Shown here one piece after another: positions 43,977-53,450 of a stretch of DNA of 64,000 nt. The stretch spans positions 149,719 to 213,718 of the forward strand of contig JAAHFX010000014.1 in assembly GCA_010672785.1 (NCBI GenBank), given 5' to 3'. Every line of letters begins with the position of its first letter. Positions within the stretch are counted from its first letter, which is position 1. The position numbers and the translations under genes are program-made. The stretch comes from Sphaerospermopsis sp. SIO1G1. GTDB taxonomy: Bacteria > Cyanobacteriota > Cyanobacteriia > Cyanobacteriales > Nostocaceae. Under the pieces are notes generated by a model, which worked only from the letters and a program-made list of their open reading frames with translations, had not been told where the DNA came from and ran no database searches.

Positions 43977-45398
43977 TTACTCAACCTGTAACTTTAAAGC
44001 CTCAGTTGTTGACATACCCTCACTTTGGAGACCAAAATAAGATAAAGCTGCTCCAGCTTCAGCGCGGGTTACAGCTTTTTTAGGTTGGAAAAGAGTGGTG
44101 TATCCAAATACCCTTCTGATATTTGATTTCTCTGCATTTTGGAAATCAGCTAATATTGCTCTTAATGCCTTTGGATCAATTTTTTCTGTATCTTGAAAAC
44201 CCCAAGTTTGTTTGACGGCTTCTAAACTAGAGTTTGGTAAAGCCTGACGAGTATCTAAAGGTACTTTCCACATCAATAAATGTTCTCTTGTTAAAGGTGC
44301 GTCAGGACGAAATAAAACCGCTGTTGCATCACCAGATAAGCTACTGGAAATTAATCCAGCTTCTGCTAATCCTTGAATAGTAGGGAAATCAGGATCTGAA
44401 GGTAAAACATCTCTAAAAGCTGGCTGGGTATTGGCAGATGCTAACCGAATTTTTTTGGCTGGATTATTAGCATACATAGCATTATTTGTTGCCACTAACC
44501 AACGTGTATATTCTCTCCGAGTAATGATTTTATCAGGTTCAAATGATTGGGATTGAGGAGAAGAATTACTATTATTTGCTGTTTGAGCTACTGATAAAAC
44601 TCCCAATTTAGCTAAATCTCTGATTTGTCTACGCCATTCTGGTGGTACTTGATTTAAGTCATTAAATTCTGGATTTTCTAGTCTTATTTGATTATTATTT
44701 ATTGGGTTATCTTGTGCAGAAGTAATTTGACTATCTGGTAATTTTGGTCCTATAAATTGATGGTTATTATTCTGGTCAGATGTACTGGCAATGTCTCTAT
44801 TCTCCAGCTTATTTTTATCAATATTATTTTGTGTATATGTAATCAATAGCTCTGTAAAATTTTGAGTTTGATTTGATGAATTATTAATAGATTTTGGGTT
44901 AATTGATACTTTTAATAATAGCTGTTCATTTTTAGCCTCAAAAATACCTTCTGTTTGATTTTGTGGTTGTTGAAAAATTTGCCAGTTATTATTTTGAAGT
45001 TGACTGCGATAAAAATCAGCAATTACATTACTAGGATCATAACTTTGCCAACGGGTGAATATTTGCTTTTCTGGTCTGTTATCTGTGTTTGTAGATGCTT
45101 GAATTTCTATTAATTTGGCATTAGGATATTTCGGTATGTTTTCAGGAAAGTTATCAGGTAACGATACAGAAGATGTACTGGATGTGATTTGAGTGTTAGT
45201 TTCTGCAAAAATAGCTGGGTTACTCTGCAAACTAGGATCTGGCGCTACGGCCTGTTCTACATTTTTGGACACTGATCCGTTAGCACAAGCTGTTAGTGTG
45301 GAAATTAAAACAGCAATACTGAGATACACAACTGGTGTTTTAGACAGTAGCACAGGGAGATAATCGTATGGATAAACTTTCAACTCCCACCTTAGCAT
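43977..45398 (-). CDS. SLH-domain lipoprotein
   Basis: A 473-residue exported protein. A hydrophobic signal segment ends in the lipobox LTAC (Cys38), so it is probably lipidated. A Ser/Asn/Gln-rich middle (about 45-250) precedes S-layer homology-type repeats (about 265-465) with EYTRWLVATNN, PAFRDVLPSDPDFPTIQGLAEAGLI and VTRAEAGAALSYFG. Such proteins are thought to tie the outer envelope to peptidoglycan. The start is uncertain: the ATG at 45398 lacks a good ribosome-binding site. An in-frame TTG five codons later has AAGGTGGGAG before it. Confidence 0.85.
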   Translation of the reverse strand: MLRWELKVYPYDYLPVLLSKTPVVYLSIAVLISTLTACANGSVSKNVEQAVAPDPSLQSNPAIFAETNTQITSSTSSVSLPDNFPENIPKYPNAKLIEIQASTNTDNRPEKQIFTRWQSYDPSNVIADFYRSQLQNNNWQIFQQPQNQTEGIFEAKNEQLLLKVSINPKSINNSSNQTQNFTELLITYTQNNIDKNKLENRDIASTSDQNNNHQFIGPKLPDSQITSAQDNPINNNQIRLENPEFNDLNQVPPEWRRQIRDLAKLGVLSVAQTANNSNSSPQSQSFEPDKIITRREYTRWLVATNNAMYANNPAKKIRLASANTQPAFRDVLPSDPDFPTIQGLAEAGLISSSLSGDATAVLFRPDAPLTREHLLMWKVPLDTRQALPNSSLEAVKQTWGFQDTEKIDPKALRAILADFQNAEKSNIRRVFGYTTLFQPKKAVTRAEAGAALSYFGLQSEGMSTTEALKLQVE

Positions 45399-46023
45399 TT
45401 CTGGTTTACATATTCGTGTTATTGGTGAATAACCATTTACTATCTTAATTATAATTTAATTAGTAGCTATTAGAATAATAGTTGCTTAATATTTTAAATA
45501 TAGCTTATACGTATTATTCTTCATTCCTATGTAAAAATGATGAAATGATGATTTTGCCGTCCCTAGTGGTAAAATAAAAGAAGAATTTCTTAAAGTTCAA
45601 ATCACAAAAAAACAAAAAGAAAGCTAATTCATCCAGGGTAAGAGTGAGTTTTAAAGTTTATTCAGTTGATGACGGTAAGCTGAATCAACAACACTCACAA
45701 AGCTCACAGGATCAGGCAGTGACAAGAGTTAAGTATACGTGCGTTGTGATTAGAGATCAATGCTACAGTCAAATCTGTCTAATATCCTCCTGCTATCTCA
45801 AAAGTTCATACAGTTGATTTTGGCAGGAAATAATTTTTAGGTTGCTTTCTCAGTATGATGGGAAATTTTAAGATTAGTTATGTTGTGCGATATTTATAAG
45901 GGTGTATGCAAAATCTAAAATAGATATTAAATTGGAAGATATCAACGACCACCGACTACCGTCAGTCTATTGTACTTTCTGTAAATTGTCGCCAGGTTGT
46001 TACCAGTGCTGAAACAAGATTAC
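45399..46023. other. Intergenic region upstream of sasA
   Basis: 625 bp of AT-rich DNA with the divergent promoters of the SLH gene and sasA. A 57-codon GTG-initiated frame (45644-45817) with CAGGGTAAGA upstream is the only coding candidate and is weak. No repeats stand out. Confidence 0.5.
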
Positions 46024-47211
46024 ATGGCAGTTTCCCAGGATCAGCCTACCTATTCAGAGGCTCCACTCCAACTGTTATTGTTTGTTGATGGACGGCCAAA
46101 GTCCCGACAACAAGTACAGCGAATACGTGCTTACTTAAAAGAATTGAAAGCCGAATATAGTTTTGAACTTCAAATTATAGATGTTGGTCAGCAACCTTAT
46201 TTAGCGGAACATTTCAAGCTAGTAGCAACACCCGCTTTACTTAAAATTCATCCTGAACCCCAACAAACTCTGACAGGGAGTAATATTATTGCTCAACTTA
46301 AAAGCTGGTGGCCTCGTTGGCAAGCAGCAGCAGCAGCATTTATAAAGTTGCAAGAAGACTTAAAAGATATTGCTGATGATAATGGATATTTGGTAAGACC
46401 TCAGTCAACTATCCGTTCTGTTGCTATTTCAGCTGAGTTAATTAAACTTTCGGATGAAATCTTTCATTTGAAACAAGAACAGGAAAAACTCAAAGAACAG
46501 TTACAGTTCAAGGATCGTGTCATCGCAATGTTGGCTCATGACCTGCGTAATCCGTTAACTGCTTCTTCTATAGCTATAGAGACACTTCAAAACAATTTTG
46601 ATGTAGAAAATGGTAAGTTTAAAACCTTAAGACCTGGCATGGTCAAGCATCTGTTAAAACAAGCTAGAGCGCAAACTAAAATCATTGATCGCATGGTTGC
46701 AGACTTGCTACAAGTTGGGCGAGGCAATGATACAAATTTACCAATATCACCTCAAAAATTAGAATTAGATAAAATTAGTTTAGAAGTTTTGGAGGAATTG
46801 CGCGATCGCTGCATTGCTAAATCACAAAAAATAGAAACTGACATACCTAATGACTTGCCATCTGTATATGCAGATCCTGAGCGTATTCGCCAAGTCTTAG
46901 TAAACTTATTAGATAATGCTATTAAGTATACACCTAATAAGGGCGTGATTAGCTTGTCAGCTTTACACCGTACTACTCAAAAAGTACAATTTAGCATAGC
47001 CGATAATGGGCCGGGAATACCATCAGAGAACCGTGATCGCATTTTTGAAAATCATTACCGTTTAGAACGGGATGAAAGTAAAGATGGTTATGGAATAGGT
47101 CTTTCTCTGTGTCAACGTATAATCAGAGCGCATTATGGTCAAATTTGGGTAGACTCCAACCCCAGCGGTGGTTCATGGTTTCATTTCACATTACCCGTTT
47201 ATCCATTTTAA
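46024..47211 (+). CDS. sasA: Adaptive-response sensory histidine kinase SasA
   Basis: A 395-residue circadian output kinase. The N-terminal domain (about 10-100) is a KaiB-like thioredoxin fold (LQLLLFVDGRPKSRQQVQRI...) that binds KaiC. A linker is followed by HisKA with AMLAHDLRNPLTAS (phospho-acceptor His near residue 172). The HATPase domain has DNAIKYTP, IADNGPGIP and GYGIGLSLC. It would pass clock information to RpaA. kaiABC is not adjacent in this window. The start is uncertain: in-frame GTG at 46006 (CAGG 9 bp before) and TTG at 45997 are alternatives. Confidence 0.93.
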   Translation: MAVSQDQPTYSEAPLQLLLFVDGRPKSRQQVQRIRAYLKELKAEYSFELQIIDVGQQPYLAEHFKLVATPALLKIHPEPQQTLTGSNIIAQLKSWWPRWQAAAAAFIKLQEDLKDIADDNGYLVRPQSTIRSVAISAELIKLSDEIFHLKQEQEKLKEQLQFKDRVIAMLAHDLRNPLTASSIAIETLQNNFDVENGKFKTLRPGMVKHLLKQARAQTKIIDRMVADLLQVGRGNDTNLPISPQKLELDKISLEVLEELRDRCIAKSQKIETDIPNDLPSVYADPERIRQVLVNLLDNAIKYTPNKGVISLSALHRTTQKVQFSIADNGPGIPSENRDRIFENHYRLERDESKDGYGIGLSLCQRIIRAHYGQIWVDSNPSGGSWFHFTLPVYPF

Positions 47212-47278
47212 ATAGCACTCATGTGTTAGCAAATATTGCTGATGGTTAGCAAAATAAAATAATTTTAAATTTCATAAA

Positions 47279-47539
47279 ATGCCACATTCATTAATGTATG
47301 AAGAAGATAACTTTGTAGTTTTAGAAACCAATCAACCAGAACAGTTTCTCACCGCAGCAGAGTTATTAGAAAAATTGGTAAAAACCTTAGCAGGAATTCC
47401 CTTTGATGATTTACCACAAGATATTAAAAAATTTGCTTCCGTCACAGAACAAGCGCAACATTTAATTGATACTGGTTGTGAATTAGATATGGGGCCAGGG
47501 AAATATTTACATTGGTATGCAGTCAGATTAGAAAGATGA
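47279..47539 (+). CDS. CRR7-like protein (NDH-1 associated family)
   Basis: An 86-residue protein matching the CRR7 family: LMYEEDNFVVLETNQPEQFLT near the start and ELDMGPGKYLHWYAVRLE at the end. In plant chloroplasts, CRR7 is needed for accumulation of the NDH complex; the cyanobacterial role is presumably similar but not proven. It lies 67 bp after sasA on the same strand. Full family length, soluble. Confidence 0.9.
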   Translation: MPHSLMYEEDNFVVLETNQPEQFLTAAELLEKLVKTLAGIPFDDLPQDIKKFASVTEQAQHLIDTGCELDMGPGKYLHWYAVRLER

Positions 47540-47599
47540 AGCGATAGGAGTCAAGAGTCAAACGGTATAAGGGAAGTGAAAGAGAAGGAAAAGCATTTG

Positions 47600-47628
47600 A
47601 CTGATAACTGATAACTGATAACTGAAAT
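47600..47628. repeat. STRR: ATAACTG heptamers
   Basis: Three to four copies of ATAACTG downstream of the CRR7-like gene, the same heptamer as in the large array at 53256-53437. Confidence 0.8.
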
Positions 47629-47652
47629 TGACCTATTTCTTGTGAAAGCTGA

Positions 47653-48204
47653 CTACTGTTGGTTAGTAGTAATTAACTCTACTTCAATTCTATCTTCATC
47701 CGGTTGTGTAATTTTTACTTCTACATTAGGAGCAAAGAACTTTGTCATTTTTTCCTGCTTTTCTAACCATTGATCTAAAGGTATGAAAGGTGAGTCAAAT
47801 TCCAAAGTTAAAGAATAAGCACCATTTACTTCTGCTTCTCTTAAACCAGTTACAACTGGTCTTTCATCATCATCAGGACTTAAGCCTAAGTATTCTAAAG
47901 CACTGTCTAAGTGCGCTTCTTGTCCGTAACAAAATCTAGTGATGTCCTTACGGATTTTATTTTGAGTGACTGTTGCTTGCTCTTTTCTCATTTGTAACAC
48001 TGAAGGTGTAGTCTCTTGACTAAAGGGTATGGGTTTGAGTTCATTCGCTTTCAGTGCTAAACCACCCAATAACAGAGGAAAGCCATAAAAAAACCCGACT
48101 AAATTGAGAGTAGCATTATCCGCAGCATAGGCCACAAAACCAATGATAGTTAATATACTACCTACAGTTATACCTAGTGTTCCCAAAGAAATTTTTCCTA
48201 GCAT
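47653..48204 (-). CDS. DUF2854 membrane protein
   Basis: A 183-residue protein of the DUF2854 family. Two N-terminal transmembrane helices (about residues 7-28 and 33-50, with GFFYGFPLLLGGLALKANELKP between them) precede a soluble domain with TRFCYGQEAHLDSALEYLGL. Homologues occur in cyanobacteria and plastids; function unknown, probably thylakoid. The tail-to-tail position with the CRR7-like gene may be chance. Confidence 0.87.
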   Translation of the reverse strand: MLGKISLGTLGITVGSILTIIGFVAYAADNATLNLVGFFYGFPLLLGGLALKANELKPIPFSQETTPSVLQMRKEQATVTQNKIRKDITRFCYGQEAHLDSALEYLGLSPDDDERPVVTGLREAEVNGAYSLTLEFDSPFIPLDQWLEKQEKMTKFFAPNVEVKITQPDEDRIEVELITTNQQ

Positions 48205-48361
48205 GATTGAAATTATTTATCATTTCTTAACATCTTAGTTTGATTATTATCTTTTTATGAACGAATTTATGGTAAAACACAAAACATTTGTTCTAAAAGA
48301 TTAGCCTTGCGTCAATTTTGGGTTAAGTTTAGTTAAGAAAGAGAAATATAGGAATAAAACA

Positions 48362-48544
48362 ATGGATATTCAAACAATCAAAGAAAGAATAGCCACAGTT
48401 CAAAGCAAACGTGAGTATCTACTGAGTTTATTGGAAAAACCAAATTTAGGAACTTTGAGAGTAGATGTTAATCAAGCATTGGAAGAACTAGATGATTTGA
48501 TTGATGAATTTAGACAAACCATGCCTGAAGAAGGAACAAACTAA
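48362..48544 (+). CDS. Conserved-looking 60-residue protein
   Basis: A 60-residue, entirely helical protein (MDIQTIKERIATVQSKREYL..., then LEELDDLIDEFRQTMP). AGGAATAAAACA precedes the ATG, a good ribosome-binding site. The heptad-like leucines suggest a short coiled coil. I do not recognise a family but the composition is protein-like; similar short proteins are annotated as hypothetical in Nostocales. It starts 157 bp upstream of the divergent DUF2854 gene. Confidence 0.7.
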   Translation: MDIQTIKERIATVQSKREYLLSLLEKPNLGTLRVDVNQALEELDDLIDEFRQTMPEEGTN

Positions 48545-48574
48545 AATAGAGAAACTAAGTTGATTCATTAAGTC

Positions 48575-48985
48575 CTAACTACCTGAACTCATACACTTTA
48601 CACGCTCACCCAATCTTCTGACGACCTGAACAAGTTCGCTGGTGGGCGTATTTTTTCTGCAAACCCCATCAAAAGTAGACATGGCCTTTGTTTGTTGTAA
48701 ATCTAAGTCTTCTAAAGAAGAGAAAGCAAGAATTTGAGTTTTAGGAAATATAGATTTGATATAACTAGAAGCAAGCCAACCATCCATCACTGGCATTTGT
48801 AGATCCAGAACAACGACATCAGGTTGGCAGCTTTTGACAATCTCTATGGCTTGCTGACCATTACTAGCTAAACCTACTACTTCCATATTCTCTTGACAAG
48901 AAAATGTAAATTTTAGAGTTAAGAGAGTTAGTTCGTGATCATCAACCAACAAGACTTTTAAAGAAGAGGAATCACAAGATAACAT
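48575..48985 (-). CDS. CheY-like response regulator
   Basis: A 136-residue single-domain response regulator. VLLVDDHELT has the acidic pocket Asp pair; VVVLDLQMPVMDG holds the phospho-acceptor Asp; LAFSS and a C-terminal lysine (KNTP) complete the site. There is no DNA-binding domain. The ATG at 48985 has GGAAG 5 bp before it; a longer TTG start at 49000 is unlikely. It lies next to ppk1 on the same strand, and no kinase gene is adjacent. It might be a relay component. Confidence 0.9.
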   Translation of the reverse strand: MLSCDSSSLKVLLVDDHELTLLTLKFTFSCQENMEVVGLASNGQQAIEIVKSCQPDVVVLDLQMPVMDGWLASSYIKSIFPKTQILAFSSLEDLDLQQTKAMSTFDGVCRKNTPTSELVQVVRRLGERVKCMSSGS

Positions 48986-49134
48986 TAATACTTCCAGCAA
49001 AGAAAATGATATACAGCTATCTTAGTGTATGAGAGTAGGTACAAGTATTGAATCTATCTTTTGGAATAATTGGTAATGGGTAATTGGTACAAATATTTTC
49101 TTCTTCATTACTCTATCACCCATCTGACCTAAAC

Positions 49135-51300
49135 TTAAGTCATACTGCTAGATGGCAAAGCCATAGACATGAAGGTTTTTTGGGAATTGGCCTCTGGACA
49201 GTCATCACCAGGCCTTCTTTGAATATAGCTACCATCGGACTGTAAATCCCAAGCATGACGGTTATCAGCTAACATAATTCCGAGAATTTCCTGTAAGTCC
49301 TTAGCAATATCTGGATCTTTAATGGGGGTAATCACTTCTACTCGTCTGTCTAGGTTGCGACGCATCCAGTCAGCACTACCAATAAAAATTTCCTCTTGGC
49401 TATTGTTGTAGAAATAGAAAATGCGGGAATGCTCTAAAAATTTACCGACAATGCTCATAACACGGATATTTTCGCTAATATCTTTGATTCCGGGACGTAA
49501 ACAACAGATACCACGGATGATCAGGTCAATTTGTACACCAGCAATGGAAGCTTTGTATAAAGCAATAATAATTTCTGGATCAACTAAGGAATTCATTTTG
49601 GCAACAATGCGACCAGAAAAACCATTTTGAACGTTTTCGACTTCTCTGTTAATGAGTTCTAAAAAGCGATCGCGCATATTTACAGGAGCGACTAAGATTT
49701 CTCGATAGGTTTTTTGCCGAGAGTATCCAGTTAAAAAATTAAAGACATCAGTTAAATCTGCTCCTAACTCTTCCCGACAACTTAATAGCCCTAAATCTGT
49801 GTATAATCTGGCTGTTTTTGGATTATAGTTACCAGTACCAATGTGAACGTAACGACGGATGCTGTCTTTTTCTCGACGGACAACTAAAACTATTTTGCTG
49901 TGGGTTTTTAAACCTACTAAACCATAAACGACGTGGACACCAACTTTTTCTAACCTCCTAGCCCAGTAGATATTGTTTTCTTCATCGAAACGCGCTTTCA
50001 ATTCTACCAAGACAGAAACCTGTTTACCATTTTCTGCGGCCACTATCAAAGCATTAACTATAGGTGAATCACCGGAAGTCCGGTACAGAGTCATTTTGAT
50101 TGCTAAAACGTTAGGATCCCAGGCTGCATTAGTGATAAATTTTTCTACTGTGCCAGTAAATGATTGGTAGGGATGATGTACTAGTAAATCTTTTTCACGA
50201 ATCACTGAAAAGAAGTCTTTTCCCTCTTCTATTTCGATGATATTTGGATCTATGTTTGGTTCTCGCAAACGTTGCACACGAGAGGGTACTATAGATTGAC
50301 GTGGTGCATCTTTCAATTCTGGGAGTGGTAGGGAGAGGAAATACATTAGATCCCTGAGTCCTAAGAGATCATCTACTTGGTAAATATCTTTTTCTGTTAG
50401 TTGTAAGTCTTGTAATAACCGAGAACGCAATATTTCTGGAGTTTGGGATTGAATTTCTAACCTGACTGGAGTTCCACCCATACGCCGCTTTCGCAGTTCT
50501 TGTTCTATAGCTAGTAATAAGTCGTCTGCTTCGTCTTCTTCCAGTTCTAAGTCAGCATCGCGGGTGATACGGAAAGGATGACATTCAATGATGTTCATAC
50601 CGGGAAATAGGTATTCTAGGTTATGGGCGATCGCCTGTTCTAGAGGTACACCTTTCCAATGCACAACTTTGCCGTTGTCTTCATTTTTTAATTCTGGTGG
50701 TAGAGGTATAAATCTTGGTAAAACTTTAGGAACTTTGACTCTGGCAAAAAATTCTTCCTCTGTTTCTGGATTTTTCACTACTACAGCTAAATTTAAGCTG
50801 AGATTGGAAATGTAAGGAAAGGGATGACTAGGATCAACTGCTAAGGGAGTGAGAACTGGGAAAATATGTTCTTTGAAATATTTATCTACGTAGTTACGTT
50901 GGTTAATATCCAACTCTATGTAATCAAGAATATAAATTCCATTGCTAACTAACAAGGGTTGTAAAGTTTTCTGGAACTGTTCATTGTGCTTTGCTACTAA
51001 AGGACTCAAATGTGTTCTAATCTCATCTAGTTGTTGTTGTGGTGTACGACCATCAGGAGTTAGTAAATTAACTTTTGCCTCTACTTGCTGTTTTAAAGCA
51101 GCAACACGCACCATAAAAAATTCATCTAAATTAGAACTAAAAATAGCCAAAAATTTCAGGCGTTCTAATAATGGTGTTCGTTCATCACAGGCCTCATGTA
51201 GGACTCTGTTATTAAACTCTAACCAACTTAATTCTCGGTTAATGTATAGTTTTGAATTGTTAAGATTAATGTTTGGTGTACTTTTTTTAGATTTTGGCAT
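49135..51300 (-). CDS. ppk1: Polyphosphate kinase 1
   Basis: A 721-residue PPK1, which makes inorganic polyphosphate from ATP. N-terminal YINRELSWLEFNNRVL and FLAIFSSNLDEFFMVRVA precede the catalytic core with two histidines: HSKI in GLKTHSKIVLV (autophosphorylated) and VHIGTGNYNPKTARLYTDLGLL. The C-terminal IFIGSADWMRRNLDRRVEV is conserved. Full length. Polyphosphate storage is a known cyanobacterial feature. The response regulator gene lies 150 bp downstream. A MITE-like element lies directly upstream. Confidence 0.97.
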   Translation of the reverse strand: MPKSKKSTPNINLNNSKLYINRELSWLEFNNRVLHEACDERTPLLERLKFLAIFSSNLDEFFMVRVAALKQQVEAKVNLLTPDGRTPQQQLDEIRTHLSPLVAKHNEQFQKTLQPLLVSNGIYILDYIELDINQRNYVDKYFKEHIFPVLTPLAVDPSHPFPYISNLSLNLAVVVKNPETEEEFFARVKVPKVLPRFIPLPPELKNEDNGKVVHWKGVPLEQAIAHNLEYLFPGMNIIECHPFRITRDADLELEEDEADDLLLAIEQELRKRRMGGTPVRLEIQSQTPEILRSRLLQDLQLTEKDIYQVDDLLGLRDLMYFLSLPLPELKDAPRQSIVPSRVQRLREPNIDPNIIEIEEGKDFFSVIREKDLLVHHPYQSFTGTVEKFITNAAWDPNVLAIKMTLYRTSGDSPIVNALIVAAENGKQVSVLVELKARFDEENNIYWARRLEKVGVHVVYGLVGLKTHSKIVLVVRREKDSIRRYVHIGTGNYNPKTARLYTDLGLLSCREELGADLTDVFNFLTGYSRQKTYREILVAPVNMRDRFLELINREVENVQNGFSGRIVAKMNSLVDPEIIIALYKASIAGVQIDLIIRGICCLRPGIKDISENIRVMSIVGKFLEHSRIFYFYNNSQEEIFIGSADWMRRNLDRRVEVITPIKDPDIAKDLQEILGIMLADNRHAWDLQSDGSYIQRRPGDDCPEANSQKTFMSMALPSSSMT

Positions 51301-51345
51301 GGTTCTTTAAAAGCTAGTAGATGTCATCCTGTTGCAGATTTTAGA

Positions 51346-51612
51346 TTAGGGCTTGCTGAATAAATGTAAAATCTTTATGGGTAGGGTTTGCAGCAAAAAG
51401 TGATCTGTGGAGACTAGGGAACTCATAACAGGGAACAGGGAACAGTTTCAGACATCCTCTCAGGAAATAATTTTTACCACAAGTGCAAAGTTTTCAACTG
51501 CTGATCCTCAGATATCTTGCACTTTTTGAGTTTAAAATCGCCTAAAATCCTATACCCATAAAGGTTTTAGATTTATATGCCTGACAGCACGCTACGCGGA
51601 CAGCAAACCCTA
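51346..51612. mobile_element. MITE-like element, family B (copy 4, nested)
   Basis: It begins TTAGGGCTTGCTGAATAAA and ends CAGCAAACCCTAG. An internal GGGTTTGCAGCAAAAAGT near 51382 looks like the end of a second copy inserted inside. The inner blocks (TTTATGGGTAG and ACTTTTTGAGTTTAAAATCGCC) match the element at 37811-38018. Part of the interior appears copied from a transposition series. Confidence 0.6.
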
Positions 51613-51745
51613 GGTAAAGGGTATTAGCTATTTTAGCTTTTGAAAAGTACAAGCTTTTATAAGGTAGGAACTCAAAAACCTTGCATTTAGGGAACTCCAA
51701 GAAATAAATTATCCAAATCTCTGTTATCAAAACGACTCCTTGTCA

Positions 51746-51790
51746 CCCTGCACCCTACACCCTGCACCCTACACCCTGTTCCCTATTCCC
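51746..51790. repeat. STRR: CACCCTG/CACCCTA heptamers
   Basis: Four to five head-to-tail copies of CACCCT(G/A), continuing into TTCCCTA heptamers, 85 bp before the histidine kinase gene. Confidence 0.8.
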
Positions 51791-51872
51791 TTGTCTTCAC
51801 AGATAACTTTTTGCTGCATCTCCTATACAAGTATTTAAAATCCTGGGAATTTGCTAATTTTCACAGAAAAAT

Positions 51873-53246
51873 ATGTTTCAAGTCACCCGTCGTCGTCTTG
51901 CACTTTGGTACACTACTATTACTGCTATTTTACTACTCTTATTTGCCACAGGAGTATATTTATATGTTCGCAGTACCCTGGTAGAAAGAATTGACGACAC
52001 CTTAAATCATGTAGTAGAAGTTGTGGAAAGATCCTTAGTGATCGAACCTGTGAACCTGCAAACTAATCAGCAGCGAGTCAACATAGAAGCAAGTTTTCGG
52101 AACAATGCAGATAACGGAGAAGATGACCGGATTGACCTAGAATGGTTTAGTCCCACTGGTGAATTAAAATGGTCAACCTTTTCTGAACCTTTAAATATTC
52201 CTATTCATCGCAATACAGGTGAAACTGTACACATAGTTGGAATAGGAGGATGGGGAAATTCAGAAATGTTATTACGACAAGTCACCCATCGAGTAGAAAT
52301 GGGAAGACAAGTCTTAGGGTATCTGCGTGTTAGTCATCCGTGGTTTGAAGTCACAAAACCCAGTCGTCAATTAATTTTTGACTTAGCCCTGGGTACAAGT
52401 TTGATGGTATTATCCGTAGCTGCAAGCGGTTGGTTTCTATCTGGGAAAGCGATGGAACCGGTGGGAGAGTCTTATCAACGTCTGAAACAATTTACTGCGG
52501 ATGCTTCCCATGAATTGAGAAGTCCGATAGCTTTAATCCAAACTAATGTCCAAGTAGCACTGGCCGATATAGAATCAGAAATGAGTAGTGTAGCTGATTA
52601 TCGTCAACAATTGCAGTTGATAGAAAAATTAACTCAGCGTTTGGGTAGATTGGTAAATGACTTATTATTTTTGGCCAGACAAGACAGTGGTATTACTCAA
52701 GATGTTTTTTCTCCTTGTCCTTTAGATGCTTTATTAATAGAAGTAATAGAAGAACAACAGGTATTGACCCAAGAAAAAGAAATTAACTTGACTCTAAATT
52801 TAGTTAATCCCCCTTTAGAATTAGAGCCAAATTTACAAGAAAGTTGGCTAACTGTGATGGGAAATTGGGATGAATTAGTGAGATTATTTACAAACCTAAT
52901 CGGTAACGCCATACAATATACACCAGATCAAGGCAATGTAGAGGTTGAATTACAGCGTCTATCAGGAGTTCGTTACAGTGTTCCTTATTTGCAGATGAGA
53001 ATTAGTGATACAGGAGTTGGTATTCCTGAGCAATTTTTACCTCGATTATTTGACCGATTTTACCGTATAGATCCAGCCCGTAGCCATCAGAGTCGAGAAA
53101 CCAAGAAAAAGTCCACTGGTTCAGGTTTAGGCTTGGCGATCGCCCGGGCGATTGTAGAACATCATCAAGGTCAAATTCAAGTTGAGAGTATTGTTGATCA
53201 AGGTACTACTTTTACCGTGATTTTACCAGTGATTGGTGAACAGTGA
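51873..53246 (+). CDS. Membrane sensor histidine kinase
   Basis: A 457-residue two-component sensor. Transmembrane helices at about 10-32 and 168-190 enclose an extracytoplasmic sensor of about 135 residues without a known fold. HisKA follows with ASHELRSPIAL (His213), then HATPase with NLIGNAIQYTP, ISDTGVGIP and GSGLGLAIARAIVEHHQG. All catalytic motifs are intact. It resembles cyanobacterial RppB/NrsS-type kinases, but no response regulator is adjacent. The last codon and stop overlap the start of a GTGAACA repeat run. Confidence 0.92.
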   Translation: MFQVTRRRLALWYTTITAILLLLFATGVYLYVRSTLVERIDDTLNHVVEVVERSLVIEPVNLQTNQQRVNIEASFRNNADNGEDDRIDLEWFSPTGELKWSTFSEPLNIPIHRNTGETVHIVGIGGWGNSEMLLRQVTHRVEMGRQVLGYLRVSHPWFEVTKPSRQLIFDLALGTSLMVLSVAASGWFLSGKAMEPVGESYQRLKQFTADASHELRSPIALIQTNVQVALADIESEMSSVADYRQQLQLIEKLTQRLGRLVNDLLFLARQDSGITQDVFSPCPLDALLIEVIEEQQVLTQEKEINLTLNLVNPPLELEPNLQESWLTVMGNWDELVRLFTNLIGNAIQYTPDQGNVEVELQRLSGVRYSVPYLQMRISDTGVGIPEQFLPRLFDRFYRIDPARSHQSRETKKKSTGSGLGLAIARAIVEHHQGQIQVESIVDQGTTFTVILPVIGEQ

Positions 53247-53437
53247 ACAGTGAACAGTAAACAGTGGAAACTGACAACTGATAACTGACAACTGGTAACT
53301 GATAACTGGTAACTGACAACTGATAACTGATAACTGATAACTGATAACTGATAACTGACAACTGGTAACTGATAACTGATAACTGATAACTGACAACTGG
53401 TAACTGACAACTGGTAACTGATAACTGACAACTGATT
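53231..53437. repeat. Long STRR array: AACTGAT heptamers and GTGAACA
   Basis: About 28 heptamers of the AACTG(A/G)(T/C) type preceded by four GTGAACA-type units, running between two convergent genes. The stop codon of the histidine kinase (53244-53246) lies within the GTGAACA part. The array has a strict period of 7. Long open frames on the minus strand here are periodicity artefacts. Confidence 0.93.
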
Positions 53438-53450
53438 CACCAAACACCCA

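Larger units (their letters stand above)
51301..51872. other. Intergenic with a nested MITE-like element and CACCCTG repeats
   Basis: The family B element at 51346-51612 and a CACCCTG/ACACCCT heptamer array (51746-51778) fill most of it. A truncated repeat of the element's inner end (CACAGATAACTTTTTGCTGC) recurs near 51798-51820. No gene is seen. Confidence 0.6.

Noticed and set aside
46024..47211. KaiB gene
   Set aside because: The KaiB-like fold is the N-terminal domain of SasA and is fused to a histidine kinase.
53198..53447. Two open frames (81 and 74 codons, minus strand) across the heptamer array
   Set aside because: They are artefacts of a stop-free 7-bp repeat, with repetitive peptides and no ribosome-binding site.
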